From the NCBI GenBank assembly GCA_946811185.2, contig OX328102.1, positions 51,871,619 to 51,935,618 on the forward strand: 64,000 nucleotides of DNA, in the 5' to 3' direction. Positions within the stretch are counted from its first letter, which is position 1. Each line of letters begins with the position of its first letter. The DNA comes from Hippopus hippopus (lineage: Eukaryota > Mollusca > Bivalvia > Cardiida > Cardiidae). Below are positions 45,348-58,677 of this stretch, one piece after another. The position numbers were made by a program, and so were the translations under genes. The notes beneath the pieces are model-generated. The model searched no databases and was not told the origin of the DNA. It saw only the letters and a list, made by a program, of their open reading frames with translations.

Positions 45348-47866
45348 AAAGTAGCCATTTGAAGTTGAAAATTTCCATTTCTTGTTTACGCAATAAAGTC
45401 TGCATTTGTAGTCAGATTTTCATGAAACTTGAATAGTTGCTTTGTATCATCAACAGCTTGAACCCTATTGATTTTGAAAATCTCCTACAAACAGTACGGG
45501 AAAAGTAACAATTTCAAATAGCAAATTTCCATTTATTGTTTAGACAATAAAGTCTGCATTTGTGGTCACATTTTCATGAAACTTCCACAGTTCTTTTGTA
45601 TGATCAACAGCTTGAACCTTATTGATTTTGAAAAAGAAATGAAAAACAGTATTGGAAAAGTGGCCATTTGAAAATGAAAATTTCCATTTCTTCTTAAGTC
45701 TCTTAAAGTCTGCATTAGTGGTCAGATTTTAAGGAAACTTGCACAGTTGCTTTGTATCATCAACAGCTTCTATCATCAACAGCTAGAGCCCTGTTGATGT
45801 TTAAAAACATCCAACAAACAGTACGGGAAAAGTAGCCATTTGAATTTGTAAATTTCCATTTCTTGTTTATGCAATAAAGTCTGCATTTGTGGTCAGATTT
45901 TCATGAAACTTGTATAGTTGCTATGTATCATCAACAGCTTGTATCATGAACAGCTTGAACCCTATTGATTTTCAAAAACATCCAACGAATAGTACGGTGA
46001 AAAGGAGCCATTTGAAGTTGCAAATTTCCATTTCTTGTTTACGCAATAAAGTCTGCATTTGTAGTCGGATTTTCATGAATCTTGCGCAATTGCTTTGTAT
46101 CATCAACAGCTTGTGAATGCTATTAATTTTCAAATAAATCTAACAAACAATACTCGAAAAGTAGCCATTTCAATTTTCAAATTTCCATATCTTGTTTACG
46201 CAACAAAGTCTGCATTTGTAGTCATATTTTCATGAAACTTCTATAGTTGCTTTGTAATATCAACAGAATCCTATTGATTAAAACAAACCACAGACAAATA
46301 GTACGTGAAAAGTAGCCATTTGAAGTTCCATTTCTAGTTTACGCAATAAAATCTGGATTTGTAATCAGATTTTCATCCGACCTACACAGTTGCTTTGTAT
46401 CAGCAGCAGCTTAAACACTATTGATTTTGAAATAAATCTAACTTACAATATCGGAAAAGTAGCCATTTTAAGTTGCAAATTTCCATTTTTTGTTTACGCA
46501 ATAAAGTCTGCATTTGTAGTCAGATTTTCATGAAACTTGCACAGTTGCTTTGTATCATCAACAGCTTGAATGCTACTAATTTTCAACAAAATCCTCTGAA
46601 AACGGTAGGGGAGAAGTTACCATTTGAATTTGGAAATTTCCATTTTTTGTTTTCTACATTACCTCTCTGCATTTGTATTCAGATTTTTATGAATTTTGTA
46701 TAGTTGCTTTGTATCATCAACACCTTGAACGCTATTGATTGAGAAAAAAAAAATCAACAAACAATACAGGAAAAGTAGCCATTTGAAGTTCCAAATTTCC
46801 ATTTCTTGTCTGCATTTGTATTAATATTAGCTTAATCCCTATTGATTTTGAAAAAAAGAAATCCAACAAACAGTACGGTAAAAGTAGTCATTTGAAGTTG
46901 AAAATAGCCAATTCTTGTTTACGCAATAAAGTCTGCATTTATGGTCAGATTTTCATTGAACTTGCAAAGTTGCTTTGTATCATCAACAGATTGAACCCTA
47001 TTGATTTTAAAAAAAAACACACACACACACAAACAAATACTACGGGAAAAGTGGCCATGTGAAATTTCAAATTTACATTTCTTGTTTACGCAATAAAATC
47101 TGCATTTGTAGTCAGATTTTCATGAGATTTATATAGTTGCTTTTTATCATCAACAGCATAATCCGTAATGATTTTGAAAAAAATCCTACAAAGAGTACAG
47201 GAAAAGTAGCCATTTGAAGTTGCAAATTTCCATTTCTTACTATCACAATAAAGTCTGCATTTATGGTCAGATTTTCGTGAAACTTCCACAGCTGCTTTGT
47301 ATAATCAAGAGCTTCAACGCTATTGATTTTAAAGAAAAAAACGTCCAACAATCAGTATTCCAAAAGGAGCCATTTGAAGAATTACCATTTCTTGTTTACA
47401 CAATAAAGTATGCATTTGTGGACAGATTTTCATGAAGCTTGCACAGTTGCTTTGTATGATCAACAGCTTAAACCTTATTGATTTTGAAAAAGAAATAAAA
47501 ACAGTATTGGACAAAATAGCCGTTGGAAAGTGAAAAATTCCATTGCTTGTTTAGTCTGCATTTGTGGTCAGATTTTCAGGAAACTTACACAGTTGCTTTG
47601 TATTATCAACAGCTTGAACGCTATTGACTTTGAAAAACATCCAACGAACAGTACGGGAAAAGAAGCCATTTGATATTGCAAATGTCCATTTCTTGTTTAT
47701 GCAATACAGTCTGCATTTGTAGTCAGATTTTTATGAAACTTGAACGGTTGCTTTGTATCATCAACAGCTTGAACCCTATTGCTTTTGAAAAACATCAAAC
47801 GAATACTATTGGAATTTGAAAGTGAAAATTTCCATCTATTGTTTACGCAATTTAGTCTGCATTTCG
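45348..47866 (+). repeat. Satellite B block, unit 4
   Basis: Full-length block without the 26 bp deletion. Seven CA repeats at 47018-47031. Confidence 0.9.
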
Positions 47867-49109
47867 TGGGCCTGATGCAGAAAGTAGTCAAGTGACATTT
47901 TTGTAAAATTGAGTTAAATGCATTTTCTAACTTATTATAATGACTACTATATGCCTGCAAAAGAACAACTCCAAAGGAGGATAAATAACAAAATTATTGA
48001 CCAACGTCTAAAGGATACAAGTGATTTTTATCCAAATATCACATGCAAAAAGGAGTCAAGTGCCTTACTAGTTATGCAGAAGGGGATCAAGTGACAGATG
48101 ACTCCATTCTGCACAACCTTATACCTGTAGTCTGACCAATCTTTCATATTACATAAAGGGTCCAAGTGAAGCACTACAATACTAGATATATGAAATATGA
48201 TCAGGAACATGAAGATAATTCCTACTTGGTATTTATTTTATCATTACTTAGACTTTGTTTACACCACCACTTCCAAATTATTTCACTTTCTCTCTGATAA
48301 GGATCTCATTTTGATCTCATTTTAGGGAAGACTGTATTCCTATTAATTTTTCTTCCTAGCCTCTAGAGCAAGGGCTATTAATTACAGATTGAGATGTTTC
48401 TGGAAACAGTGTAGATCAAAATCAGACTACAAGTACCTCTTTGTGATCTTGGATCTATAGTGTCTGCTTTTCAATGAGCTATACACATGCATGTATGAAA
48501 TTACGGTAAACGCTTTTTCTGTCCCTAATAAATAATCTTGATTTATTTACTATTTTAGGGTGACGGTACACTTACAACTAAGCCGTAACACTTGGAACAC
48601 TGAATGAGTATTGTGATAGATTATATCTTTTTTTGTTGACACCAAACCCTCTGCAGTATTTTTTTTAATGCTGAAAATCAAGGGGAAAAATGAGTACAGA
48701 TAAGATCATTTCCTAATATTATTCAAATGGTAAAGTAAAGTATGTTCCTATAGGTTCAATCTGAATAATTAAGTACATATTATTCTTAATTTTAAAAAAT
48801 AACTACGTGTTTAAAAAAAAAAAAAAAAGAACTACATGCCAATAATGATGAGTGGTCTAATTATGGACCATTTGCCGAGAAATATGCACAGTTCTTAATA
48901 ATACATGCAACGTAGCTGCGTGCGGTGTTTATTGGTGCTTGTAAATTATTAAAAGCATAACAATTATAAAACTTATAATAGCCTGGTTTTCCAACATTGC
49001 AGATTAAACGTAATTGGTATGCAAAGTGTCTTAAAGACGGACTTGACGAGTTATTGAGAAAAAAGCCTCTTGCAAAAGGATACGAGAAGGCAAAATGAAT
49101 GAATTTATT

Positions 49110-49873
49110 AAAAGTCACATGTAGTAGGAACCAGTTTTTTTGCCAGTTTTGAATTATGCCATGATAATTATTGTAAATGCAAAACACGAAGGCACATGAT
49201 TTCTCGACAAATAGAAGCACCACCATGTCCTGTGTGCAGGATAATTCAAAAAAGGTATGATTCTTTAACAAATGGATTCCTGACTATTTTATAGGATAAT
49301 GGCGTACTATACCAATGAACTTGTACATTAAGTCTTTCTCACAAAACAGTGGCAGTCTCTTTGTTGCAAAGCGCAATACATGAGTGTGTGGGATGCAGAC
49401 CAAAGCCTCATAGGAAAAAACCGCATAGGGTAATATATAACAGACAAAAGCTCTATGTACTTTAAAGAGAAATACTGACAAAAACCCAATGATATAAATT
49501 TATGTGTATCTTTTTTATTTTTTGGCTTTTCACTGTATGTTTTTGAAAAAGAGAGTTTGCTGATTAAATATCGAGGATTAAATTAGCAATCCTATCAAGG
49601 ATCACAGAATAACACCGAAGATAAAATGGCAGTCTGATAACAATACTTGATTTGCATGTATTTTTTTTTTTTTTTTTTTTACCTCTGATTAACCTATTGT
49701 ATATTTGAAAGCATCATCATAAAATAGAAATGATCAATAGTAAAATCAAGTTCATCCTGTTATCAAACAATCCTGTCGAGAAATCATGTGCCTTCGTGTT
49801 TTGCATTTACAATAATTATCATGGCATAATTCAAAACTGGCAAAAAAACTGGTTCCTACTACATGTGACTTTT
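49110..49873. repeat. 100 bp inverted repeat pair, unit 4
   Basis: The arms are 49110-49209 and 49774-49873, perfect. The spacer is 564 bp because of a longer T-run near 49662. Confidence 0.85.
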
Positions 49874-50148
49874 GAAAACATGAATTATCAAGAGTCACTG
49901 CTTATCCAATGTGCACATGTAATTTCCAATAATTATCATTCATATCTTGGGTTGTATAAATAAACAAGGAGAGTACAAGAAACAATATATCAGCTCAAGC
50001 ACCACAATGTTTCTCTGTGGAGCCCTAGAACATAGGAAATTGATCACTAAAACCAAAGATAGTTTGCAAATCTAAGGATATGAGGTAATTGCTCGTGATG
50101 TATTACTTTATTAGATAACATTGGACTTTTGTTTCATTGGGCAATCGT

Positions 50149-50199
50149 CCTTGGGGCTTTTATCCTATGGGGCTTTTGTGCTCTGGGGCTTTTGTCCTA
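50149..50199 (+). repeat. GGGGCTTTT minisatellite, unit 4
   Basis: Unchanged copy. Confidence 0.75.
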
Positions 50200-51749
50200 C
50201 ACCCAAGTGTGTACATCTAATGTGATCTTGTGCTCATAAAGCTATGTTAGCAAGCAGAAATATCACTTACGTTATTTCAGTGGCCTAGTTTGCCAGTCAT
50301 GTTTTGAATTATTTTGAAATGTATAAAAAGAAAAAGGCAAGAGAAAAATCCTAAGACTCTCAATGCTTTATTACATTTGAACTGAAGGTTCACTCAAAAG
50401 TCCTATCAGACTGGAAAGAAAGAGAACTTTGCAATTATTTCTCACATTGATGATTTTTAAGTTTTGAAGCTATGCACTGGAAGTGCAACCAATGGAATCG
50501 AAATAAACTGGATACCTGTAAGGTGGATATAACAGAGAGTCTTAGTGTGCAAAATTCTCATTTGATCAAATTACATAATAATTCATTTTGCAAACTTCAA
50601 GAATCTTCATTTGTACAGCAGACCAGCAAAAACGAATAGTGAAATGTTTTTCTTCTTTATTCTGAATCTGAATGTCTGTATTTCTCGGAAAAAAGAAAAT
50701 TTGATTTATCATTAAATGCAAGAGGCACGACAGCAGTTCAATCATTGCAACAACTGATCTTTTGTGAGTCACTAGGTAGCTCATATAAATAAAGGGCTAC
50801 TAATAAAGGGGTTGCAAAGCAGATACTAAGCATGGCCAAGCTCTTTTCAAAGATCAGTGACAGTTATTGCCTCCGGATCAATTTTTCTTGCACCACTGAA
50901 CACTGCTTTGACAATGTTCATAAGAAGTAGCAGCAAGTGGCTTGGAAAGAGTATAGTGTGAAGGGAACTCCAGAAAATGCATGAGCAGGTGCACTATCTG
51001 ATGCTACATGACTGAAAAAATGTTGGAAACAACTTTAAACAGAAAAAAAAATGTATATTCCTACCAAACAAAATAATGAAAGGTAGCGATACCTGATAAA
51101 ATTTTCTTTGAAAATTCGGGTTTTGATTTGATTGATTTTTGGGTGTAATCTGAAACTTTTACATGTTGTTTAATATGAACATCTTTTTGAAAAGAGATGT
51201 ACATATTAGCATTTTTTGCTCATTTGGTACTCATTTCTTATCATATGCCATGCATTTGACACCTTTGTGCAGAACAAAAAAGAGCGAAAGCAGTTTGTGC
51301 AGAAAGGAGTCATGTGCAAAAATCATCAAGATACAAAAAACGTAACAAGTTGAATTAAAAATAGTTATGTACTGATAATCCTAATATATATACTTATCTT
51401 CAGCATCAAAAAGTTTTGAGCTACAGGAGCTTTCTGATTTATAGTAATTTGTCAAACCTTTAACTTCGTTTTTCTATAACACCATGAACCCTACATAATA
51501 AGAGAGTTTTGAAACCACTGTCTTATGAGCCATGTCATGGGCAAATCTCTCCTACCGTTAATTCATGAAGAAGAATATGGAATGTTACATAATATACCGT
51601 ACTAATGACTATGTCATTACATGTTGAAAAACAAAAAAAAAAAAAAAAAACATGTGCACAGAGAAACATCAATCATATCGAAAAATAATACTGAAGAATA
51701 ATGGAATAATACTCAAATAGAATTAATACTGATAGAAAAAGTTTTCTTT

Positions 51750-52717
51750 TTAGAATGAACTTGTTAAAGATACTTTAGGGCCTACAATAGGTTTCTTAGC
51801 GATAAGGTCTTTTTTTACAAATATTGCTAACTTTATTTCATTGTGGTTTTCTGATGACATGAAAGAACAAAATTTTATAAAACTTGTTTTTTTTGTGTAG
51901 TATTTCTTTATATATGTATTTCTCAACAACGTGTACAACGGGCAGATTAAAATAAAATGGTACCCATCCTCAATATCATTGGTATTACATTTCAAACAAT
52001 ACCTTTCACTTCTTATAATTTTAACCGTCTGTAACAAGATGGATATCTTGTTTACTATCCTTTCTCTCATTTCAACATGCCACGGCTGTATATGTTACAG
52101 AGTACATACCTGAATCAGCATTATCAGCTAGGTAACATGTAGTAGAAGTATTTTTAGAACTCTAGATAATGACCACTGCTTCTTAGAAATGACCAGACTG
52201 GACTGCAAATATGGATATATCCGGTTGGTTATGTCCATTCTCTTGTATAACTAGAAAACTGAGTATAAATAGAGAGCCGGACTGCAGATCAAGAGAACGG
52301 GTTGGTCAGTTGCTAGAGAAATCTCTCTCTCCGTTTATCACACCTTTATCTTTCGAACCTGGGGCTATGTAACGAACTTTCGTGGAACTTTGGTAGAATA
52401 AAATCTTAGAAATGTTACTTCTTCTTGCTTTTCATGACTTTGTTACACCTCCCATATGGTCCTTCTTCTATTTTTAAATTATGAGATGACATACGTAATT
52501 TTTTAGGTAAAATTTTTAAATACTTTTCAATACCAAAGTCTATTTTGAAATGCTTGTATGAGTATAATAATTCAGTTTTTTCCATATTTTCATGCCAAGG
52601 TTGTTTGAAACAGTCTAAAACACATTGTTCAAAAGTACAGATGAAACTATTTGTATGTAAACTATAAAGGTTAAGCCAAACATCTGCGAATCCATAATGT
52701 TCCAATAAATCTTTTAA
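51750..52717 (-). pseudogene. LINE C-terminal remnant with longer open frame, unit 4
   Basis: The T-run at about 51887 has eight T, not nine. The frame therefore continues past the zinc knuckle through SFIKFCSFMSSENHNEIKLA to a stop near 51750, which looks like the normal end of a LINE protein. It is still split by the LTR, so it remains non-functional. Confidence 0.8.
52030..52447 (+). mobile_element. Solo LTR with mutated target duplication, unit 4
   Basis: 418 bp. The left flank reads CGTC instead of CCTC, while the right flank keeps CCTC. CTTTTCATGAC near 52431 is private to this unit. Confidence 0.85.
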
Positions 52718-54070
52718 CGACGTTTCGTCGGGTTGTCAGTGCGCAAGATTTTCGCGCATGTCTCTTCGCTTCTCTGTTTTCTAGCGCGTCTGATTGTAGT
52801 ACTATTATTGGACTACTGATTTTTGCTGCAAGATGTGGAGAAAGTAGTAGTAGATACATTTTTTTTAAAGATCAGTTTATGAAGGTGTAAATCATTCCTA
52901 AACAGCGAAAACGGAACATGTACACTTGTCGGACATTACTTATCCGGATAGTTAGTTTAGTGTGGTAAAAAGAGCAATTTTGTGGGCTAAGGGTTTTATT
53001 GAAACATAGATAGCGTATCATTAATTTGAAATATCTGTTAATTTCCCATCAAAGTCAGAGGATCCATTGTTTCACTATGAATTTAAAACACAGAGAACAA
53101 GATTTGACTGAAACTACAGATTTTAATCACAAAATTCTTACGTATGCTGCAATAATTGGTTTTTTGTGTAAATTCGAAAAAAGGGTTATGTTCTTCGTGG
53201 GCTCAGAACTTTTTGATTCATCAGGCAACGTCTGATTATCTCTTCGCATATTGAAAGAACATACTTTGAAGTATTTCTGTGATAAAATTTCACGAAATTC
53301 TCTGCGCTAGAAATAACTTTAAATTAGAAAGCTAGTTTGATTTTCCAGATTCGACATCTGCTTTTAACATTGTGTAACCTTTTGAAAAAAATAATTTTTT
53401 ATGCCAAGGATCAAATCATTTTGTAAAATGCCAATAAACACTACCAGATATATATATTTCTTTTCATATAAAGTGTACGGTTAAATTCAGTAAAATGATG
53501 TAATTTTGGGCGTTTGATAATGGAATTGTAGGTTACTTTAGCAACCGGTGATACCAATGCGCGCACTGGTAACTTGAAGCATTTTGTTGAATCCGACACA
53601 TTTTTACAGGACTATTTCGATTTTTCAGATGTATCAGATGAATTTTTCTATAAACATATCGAACTAAAAAACTTATCAAATCCCGCTAGACAGATGTAAT
53701 TATGACCAAAAGACAAATTTAGAATAACAATATATTCATTCTTAACGGCAGATTATTTAAAAAAAAAAAAAACGCGGGAACTTTACCTTTCGAGATCGCA
53801 ATATTTTCTACCTATATCAAACCTTACCGAAACCCAAGCAAATCCATAACAAGCTGTCTGGGACAGTACACTGAGTAACGATTTCAAAAATAACATCGAC
53901 ATTAATGACTGGAAAATTGTTGTTAAAGAACTAAGATAAGATTTAGAAAAAAAAATCTTAATTGGTATTTCCTCATTGAGCTACATAGCCTCTATGGGTA
54001 TTATTAGATTTTATGTCAACAACACCCACGGTTGACAAGGATTCATAATCAAATATGTATCCAGACGTTA

Positions 54071-55611
54071 TATACTGAACCAAAAAAGAAACTTCCCCTG
54101 TGTTTAAGTGCAGATATACACAAATATGAAAATCAGGATTAAACTAGATTTATATGCATTGAAAGAGTATTTTATTGCGACTTTGTGTGAAAATAATTAT
54201 TGCTGAGGGTTTATCCAAAAGTAGTGTAATGGTAGTTAAAATGCGGAAGGGGTCGCTCACCAAAATCACAAATTAATACCGGGTATGACCACCTTCACAG
54301 CATGAAGGACTGCCTGGCATTGTTGGCCCATAGAACGGATAAGTGTATTGATTTCGGCTTGTGGAATGTTGTTCCATTCCTGAATTAAGGCTTGTCTTAG
54401 CTGAATGACGTTTGACGGTGGAATAGGGCGACGTCTAACACGCTGGTCCAAATTATCCCAAAGGTGTTCAATGGGATTCAGATCAGGGCTTTTGGCAGGC
54501 CAGTCATTAATAAATGCAATGTTATTCGCCCTGAGGAAATTCACATTGTCCCTAGCTGTATGGCGTGTGGCATTATCATGCTGAAAAAGAGTGATATTGG
54601 CATTATTTTGAAACAGTGGGATAACGTGCCTCGCAAGAATTTCATCTCGATAGCGTTGGGCATTCAAATTCCCTTCGATAACGACGAGATTAGTGCGAAA
54701 GCCATGTGCAATGCCCGCCCAGACCAAGACAGAACCCCCACCCCCCAAAACGATCTCGTTCAAGTACGCAACAGTCTGCATAACATTCATTTCTCCTACG
54801 GTATACTCGAATCCTGCCATCACCTCGATGAATGGAAAACCTGGACTCGTCAGAAAAAAGAACGCTATTCCATTGTTGTCTAAGCCAGCGTTGGTGTGTA
54901 CGTGCCCAATTAACACGATTTACGCGGTGACGTCGCGTCAAAACACAACCAACGTATGGACGACGTGCGCGTAGCCCACCCTCGCGCAAGCGATTGCACA
55001 CAGTTTGGGCAGATATACGGTTGTTGTGTGTACCAGGGGTGTTAGCAGCATTGGCTGTGACAGTTTGGAAGCGACTGCGCAGGTGGGTGTTCCGAATATA
55101 GCGGTCTTGGCCGCCCGTCGTGACGCGAGGACGTCCACTACGTGGTCGATCTTCCGTACGCCCTGTTGCTTGAAAACGTTGTCTAAGGTGTCGAATAGCA
55201 CGAGTAGAACATCCAATACTCATAGCAACAGCATTCATCGTCATACGAGCATTAAGCATGCCAATGGCACGTTCGCGTAAATTTTGCGGAATTCTAGGCA
55301 TATCAAAAATAAAGAAAACTAAAAAGAATTTAATTTTTTTCAACGTCTTTTTCTTATTGACATGAAAGTCTATAAAATTAGACTGAAAGGTTTCAAAAAA
55401 TATACACGAATTATACTGGTCCGTGCATGCACATGAAATTCGCTTTCAGCGGGTTTCTTCTGCAAAATGCTTTCAATCGAGTTAAAATTTGTTTTATCGG
55501 ACACATAATCGTTCGCCCGAATATATGTAGGTCATCTGATACTTTGATGTTTTTTAATAATATTACATTTGCACTTAAACACAGGGGAAGTTTCTTTTTT
55601 GGTTCAGTATA
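54071..55611 (-). mobile_element. Tc1-like transposon, unit 4
   Basis: Full terminal repeats. AATTCGCTTTC near 55437 is shared with unit 1, and AATATTACATTT near 55558 is private. Confidence 0.93.
54266..55301 (-). pseudogene. Tc1-like transposase, frameshifted, unit 4
   Basis: Identical predicted partial proteins to the other three copies, with the same extra G (about 54743-54748). Confidence 0.93.
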
Positions 55612-56077
55612 TATCTGGTGTAATAAAAATTAACAATTTCATTATCAAACGCCCAAAATTGCATCATTTTACTGAATTTAACCATACACTTTATGAAAAT
55701 GTAATATTTTTCTGATAGTTTTTATTTGCCTTTTACAAAAAAAATTTGATTCGTGATTAACAAACAATTCAATAAATATGGCTCAGATTATGTGGTTTGT
55801 ATTTGTAAAGGATAGAAAAAATTCTAGAACAAAAAAAGAAAAGAAATACTGATGTCTTGTTTTCCAACAATGTTTTCATGAAGCCTTTTACACAGAACTC
55901 ATAAAACACAGGAATTATTGCGTGTTAAAGGGCTTAAAAAAGAGAAATCCTTAAAAATTCTCCCAATTTAACTTTGTATGACACAAAAATTCAAGGGTCA
56001 AATATAGGTCATGTTTGAACAAACCATAAGGCATTCCAAATACTGATTACATGTATCTGTAACAGTTCTGCAAAATA

Positions 56078-56134
56078 GCCCCCCAAGGCTGGGATTGAAC
56101 CCAGAATCTTCAGGTCCCAAGTCGAACGGTCGTT
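56078..56134 (-). mobile_element. Truncated tRNA-like SINE head, unit 4 end
   Basis: Fourth copy of the same junction piece, followed by unit 5. Confidence 0.55.
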
Positions 56135-56204
56135 GATCACTATTGATTTAAAAAAAAGAAAAAAACGCCCACACAAATAGTACAGGAAAAGTACCCATTT
56201 GAAG

Positions 56205-57085
56205 TTATATTCCGGACAAGCACTAAATGCTGTAAAAATGACGATGAAAGGGAAATAACTCAAAGACAGCACGAGGTAGGGTTACAATTCTTGCGCACTG
56301 CACTTCCAAATATTGCAACAAATAAGCATACCATATTTCACGTCATTTCTACTTAAGATGACAAAGTTATTCTCCGGACAAGTCAAGAAATGCTATAAAA
56401 ATGAACATCAAAGGGGGAATAACTCAAAATTCGTGTTAGAAAGTGTTATGACTGCACTCCGTAATTTTTCAACAATCATGCATACCAAATTTGAAGATGT
56501 TTAGACTAGAGATGGCAAAGTTATATTCCTGACAAGCAGAAAATGCTGTAAAAATGACGATCAAAGGGATAAAACTCAAAGACAGCATCAGGTAGAGTTA
56601 TGGCTCTTTCGCACTGCACTCCGTATTATTGCAACAAACACAAATGCAGAGTTTCAAGTTCAATCGGACTGGAGATGATAAAGTTAAGCTCCGGACAAAG
56701 AGCTGGACTGTAAAAATGAAGATGAAAGTCGAATTACTCACAATCCGAGCTAGGTAGAGTTATTGTTCTTGCGCACTGTACTCCGTAATATGGCAATAAA
56801 AATGCATACCAATTTTGAAGTGGTTCTGACTTAAGATGACAAAGTTATATTCCGGAGAAGCACTAAATGCTGTAAAAATGACGATGAAAGGGAAATAACT
56901 CAAAGATAGCACAAGGTAGGGTTACAATTTTTGCGCACTGCACTTCCAAATATTGCAACAAATAAGCATACCATATTTAAAGTCATTCCTACTTAAGATG
57001 ACAAAGTTATGCTCCGGACAAGGAATAAATCCCATAAAAATTAAGATCAAAGGGGGAATAATTCAAAATTCGAGCTAGGACGTGT
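56205..57085 (+). repeat. Satellite A, forward block, unit 5
   Basis: Same layout as in the other units. Confidence 0.88.
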
Positions 57086-57087
57086 TA

Positions 57088-57491
57088 TTAGACCATGAGC
57101 CAGCAGGGTGTTTGCTCCCCCCCTTCCGGGGGAATTTTCGGGACTATGTTTTTGTTTAAATACTGCTGTCAGTGCTTTGATTTGCATCAAATTCCTTTTA
57201 TTTTTTTAGAAAAGCAAAGAATTATCTAAATATAAGCTTATTACATTACCTGAGATCATTTAGAACTTTCAAAGGGTATAAAATTTCCAACAAATTGGCA
57301 ATAGAGGATCAACTTCTAAGGTTAGGGTTAGAGGTGCACTTGATGAACTTTGACCTCTATAACTTCCAAAAGCGCCACTTGCCAGGTGGCAGACTTTAGG
57401 ACTGTGCTCAGGAGACATTGGGGCTCAAGAAAAAAATAGTCCGGAAAATTCCCCCATGGGGTAGCAAACACCCTGCTGGCTCATAGTCTAA
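57088..57491. mobile_element. MITE, unit 5
   Basis: 404 bp with the TT-interrupted C-run of unit 2. GAAAAGCAAAG near 57210 is private. Confidence 0.8.
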
Positions 57492-57493
57492 TA

Positions 57494-58421
57494 AACCCTA
57501 GGAAGAATTTTGAGTTATTATCCCTTTGATCTTAATTTTATACCATTTCTTGCTTGTCCGGAGAATAACTTTGTCATCTTAAGTAGGAATGACTTGAAAT
57601 ATGGTATGCTTATTTGTTGCAATATTTGCAAGAGCATTGCGCAAGAATTGTAACTGTACCTAGTGCGGAATTTGAGTATTTCCACTTTGATCTTCATTTT
57701 TACAGTCCAGTTCTTTGTCGGGAGCTTAATTTTGTCATCTCCTGTCCGCCTTGAAACTTGGCATTTGTGTTTGTTGCAATAATACGGAGTGCAGTGCGAA
57801 AGAGCCATAACTCTACCACATGCTGTCTTTGAGTTATTTCCCTTTGATCGTCATTTTTACAACATTTTCTGCTTGTCCGGAATATAATTTTGCGATCTCT
57901 AGTCTGAACATCTTCAAATTTGGTATGCATGATTGTTGAAAAATTACTGAGTGCAGTGCGAAAGAACCATAAATCTACCTCATGCTGTCTTTGAGTTATT
58001 TCCCTTTGATCGTCATTTTTACAGCATTTTCTGCTTCTCCGGAATATAACTTTGCTATCTTCTGGTCTGAACATCTTCAAATTCGGTATGCATTTTTGTT
58101 GAAAAATTACGGAGTGGAGTGCACAAGAATCATAACTCTTCCTGGCAAGAATTTAGAGTTATTCCCTCTTTGATCTTAATTTTTACAGCTTTTCTTGCTT
58201 GTCCGGAGCATAACTTTGTCATCTTAAGTAGAAATGACTTGAAATATGGTATGTTTATTTGTTGCAATATTTGGAAGTGCAGTGTGCAAGAATTATTACT
58301 CTACCTCGTGCTGTCTTTGAGTTATTTCCCTTTGATCGACATTTTTACAGCATTTAGTGCTTGTCTGGAATATAACTTTGTCATCTCAAGTCAGAACGAC
58401 TTCAAACTTGGTATGCATGAC
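57494..58421 (-). repeat. Satellite A, inverted block, unit 5
   Basis: Private changes include ATATAATTTTGCG near 57883, TTTGCTATCTTC near 58051 and GGTATGTTTATT near 58249. Confidence 0.88.
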
Positions 58422-58677
58422 CTGAAATGACAAAGTTATATTCCGTACAAGCACTAAATGCTGTAAAAATGATCAAAGGGAAATAACTCAAAGACAGCAC
58501 GATGTAGAGTTACAATTCTTGCACAAATGCCAAGGTTCAAGTCAATCGGTTTGGAATTGATAAAGTTATGCTCCAGACAAAGAACTGGACGGTTCCCACC
58601 CGCCCGCCTGCACGCCAGGACCCCATTACGGCATGGGTGATCCCATAATACGTCCCGTCTTCGACGGGCGTATAAAA
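58422..58677 (+). repeat. Forward A monomer and GC-rich hinge hairpin, unit 5
   Basis: The hinge starts at 58591 and the hairpin lies at 58648-58673, intact. The 10 bp duplication of unit 4 is absent. Confidence 0.7.

Larger units (their letters stand above)
53406..55762. mobile_element. Foldback-type element, unit 4
   Basis: The arms are 53406-53529 and 55633-55762. The left arm keeps CCAATAAAC, shared with unit 1 and not with units 2 and 3. Confidence 0.65.
42795..56134 (+). repeat. Composite tandem unit 4
   Basis: 13340 bp, the longest unit. It lacks the 26 bp deletion of units 2 and 3 and has a private 10 bp duplication near 45118. It shares ATTACCTCTCTGC (near 46667) and GCATTTTTGTTG (near 44750) with unit 5. 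Confidence 0.95.
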
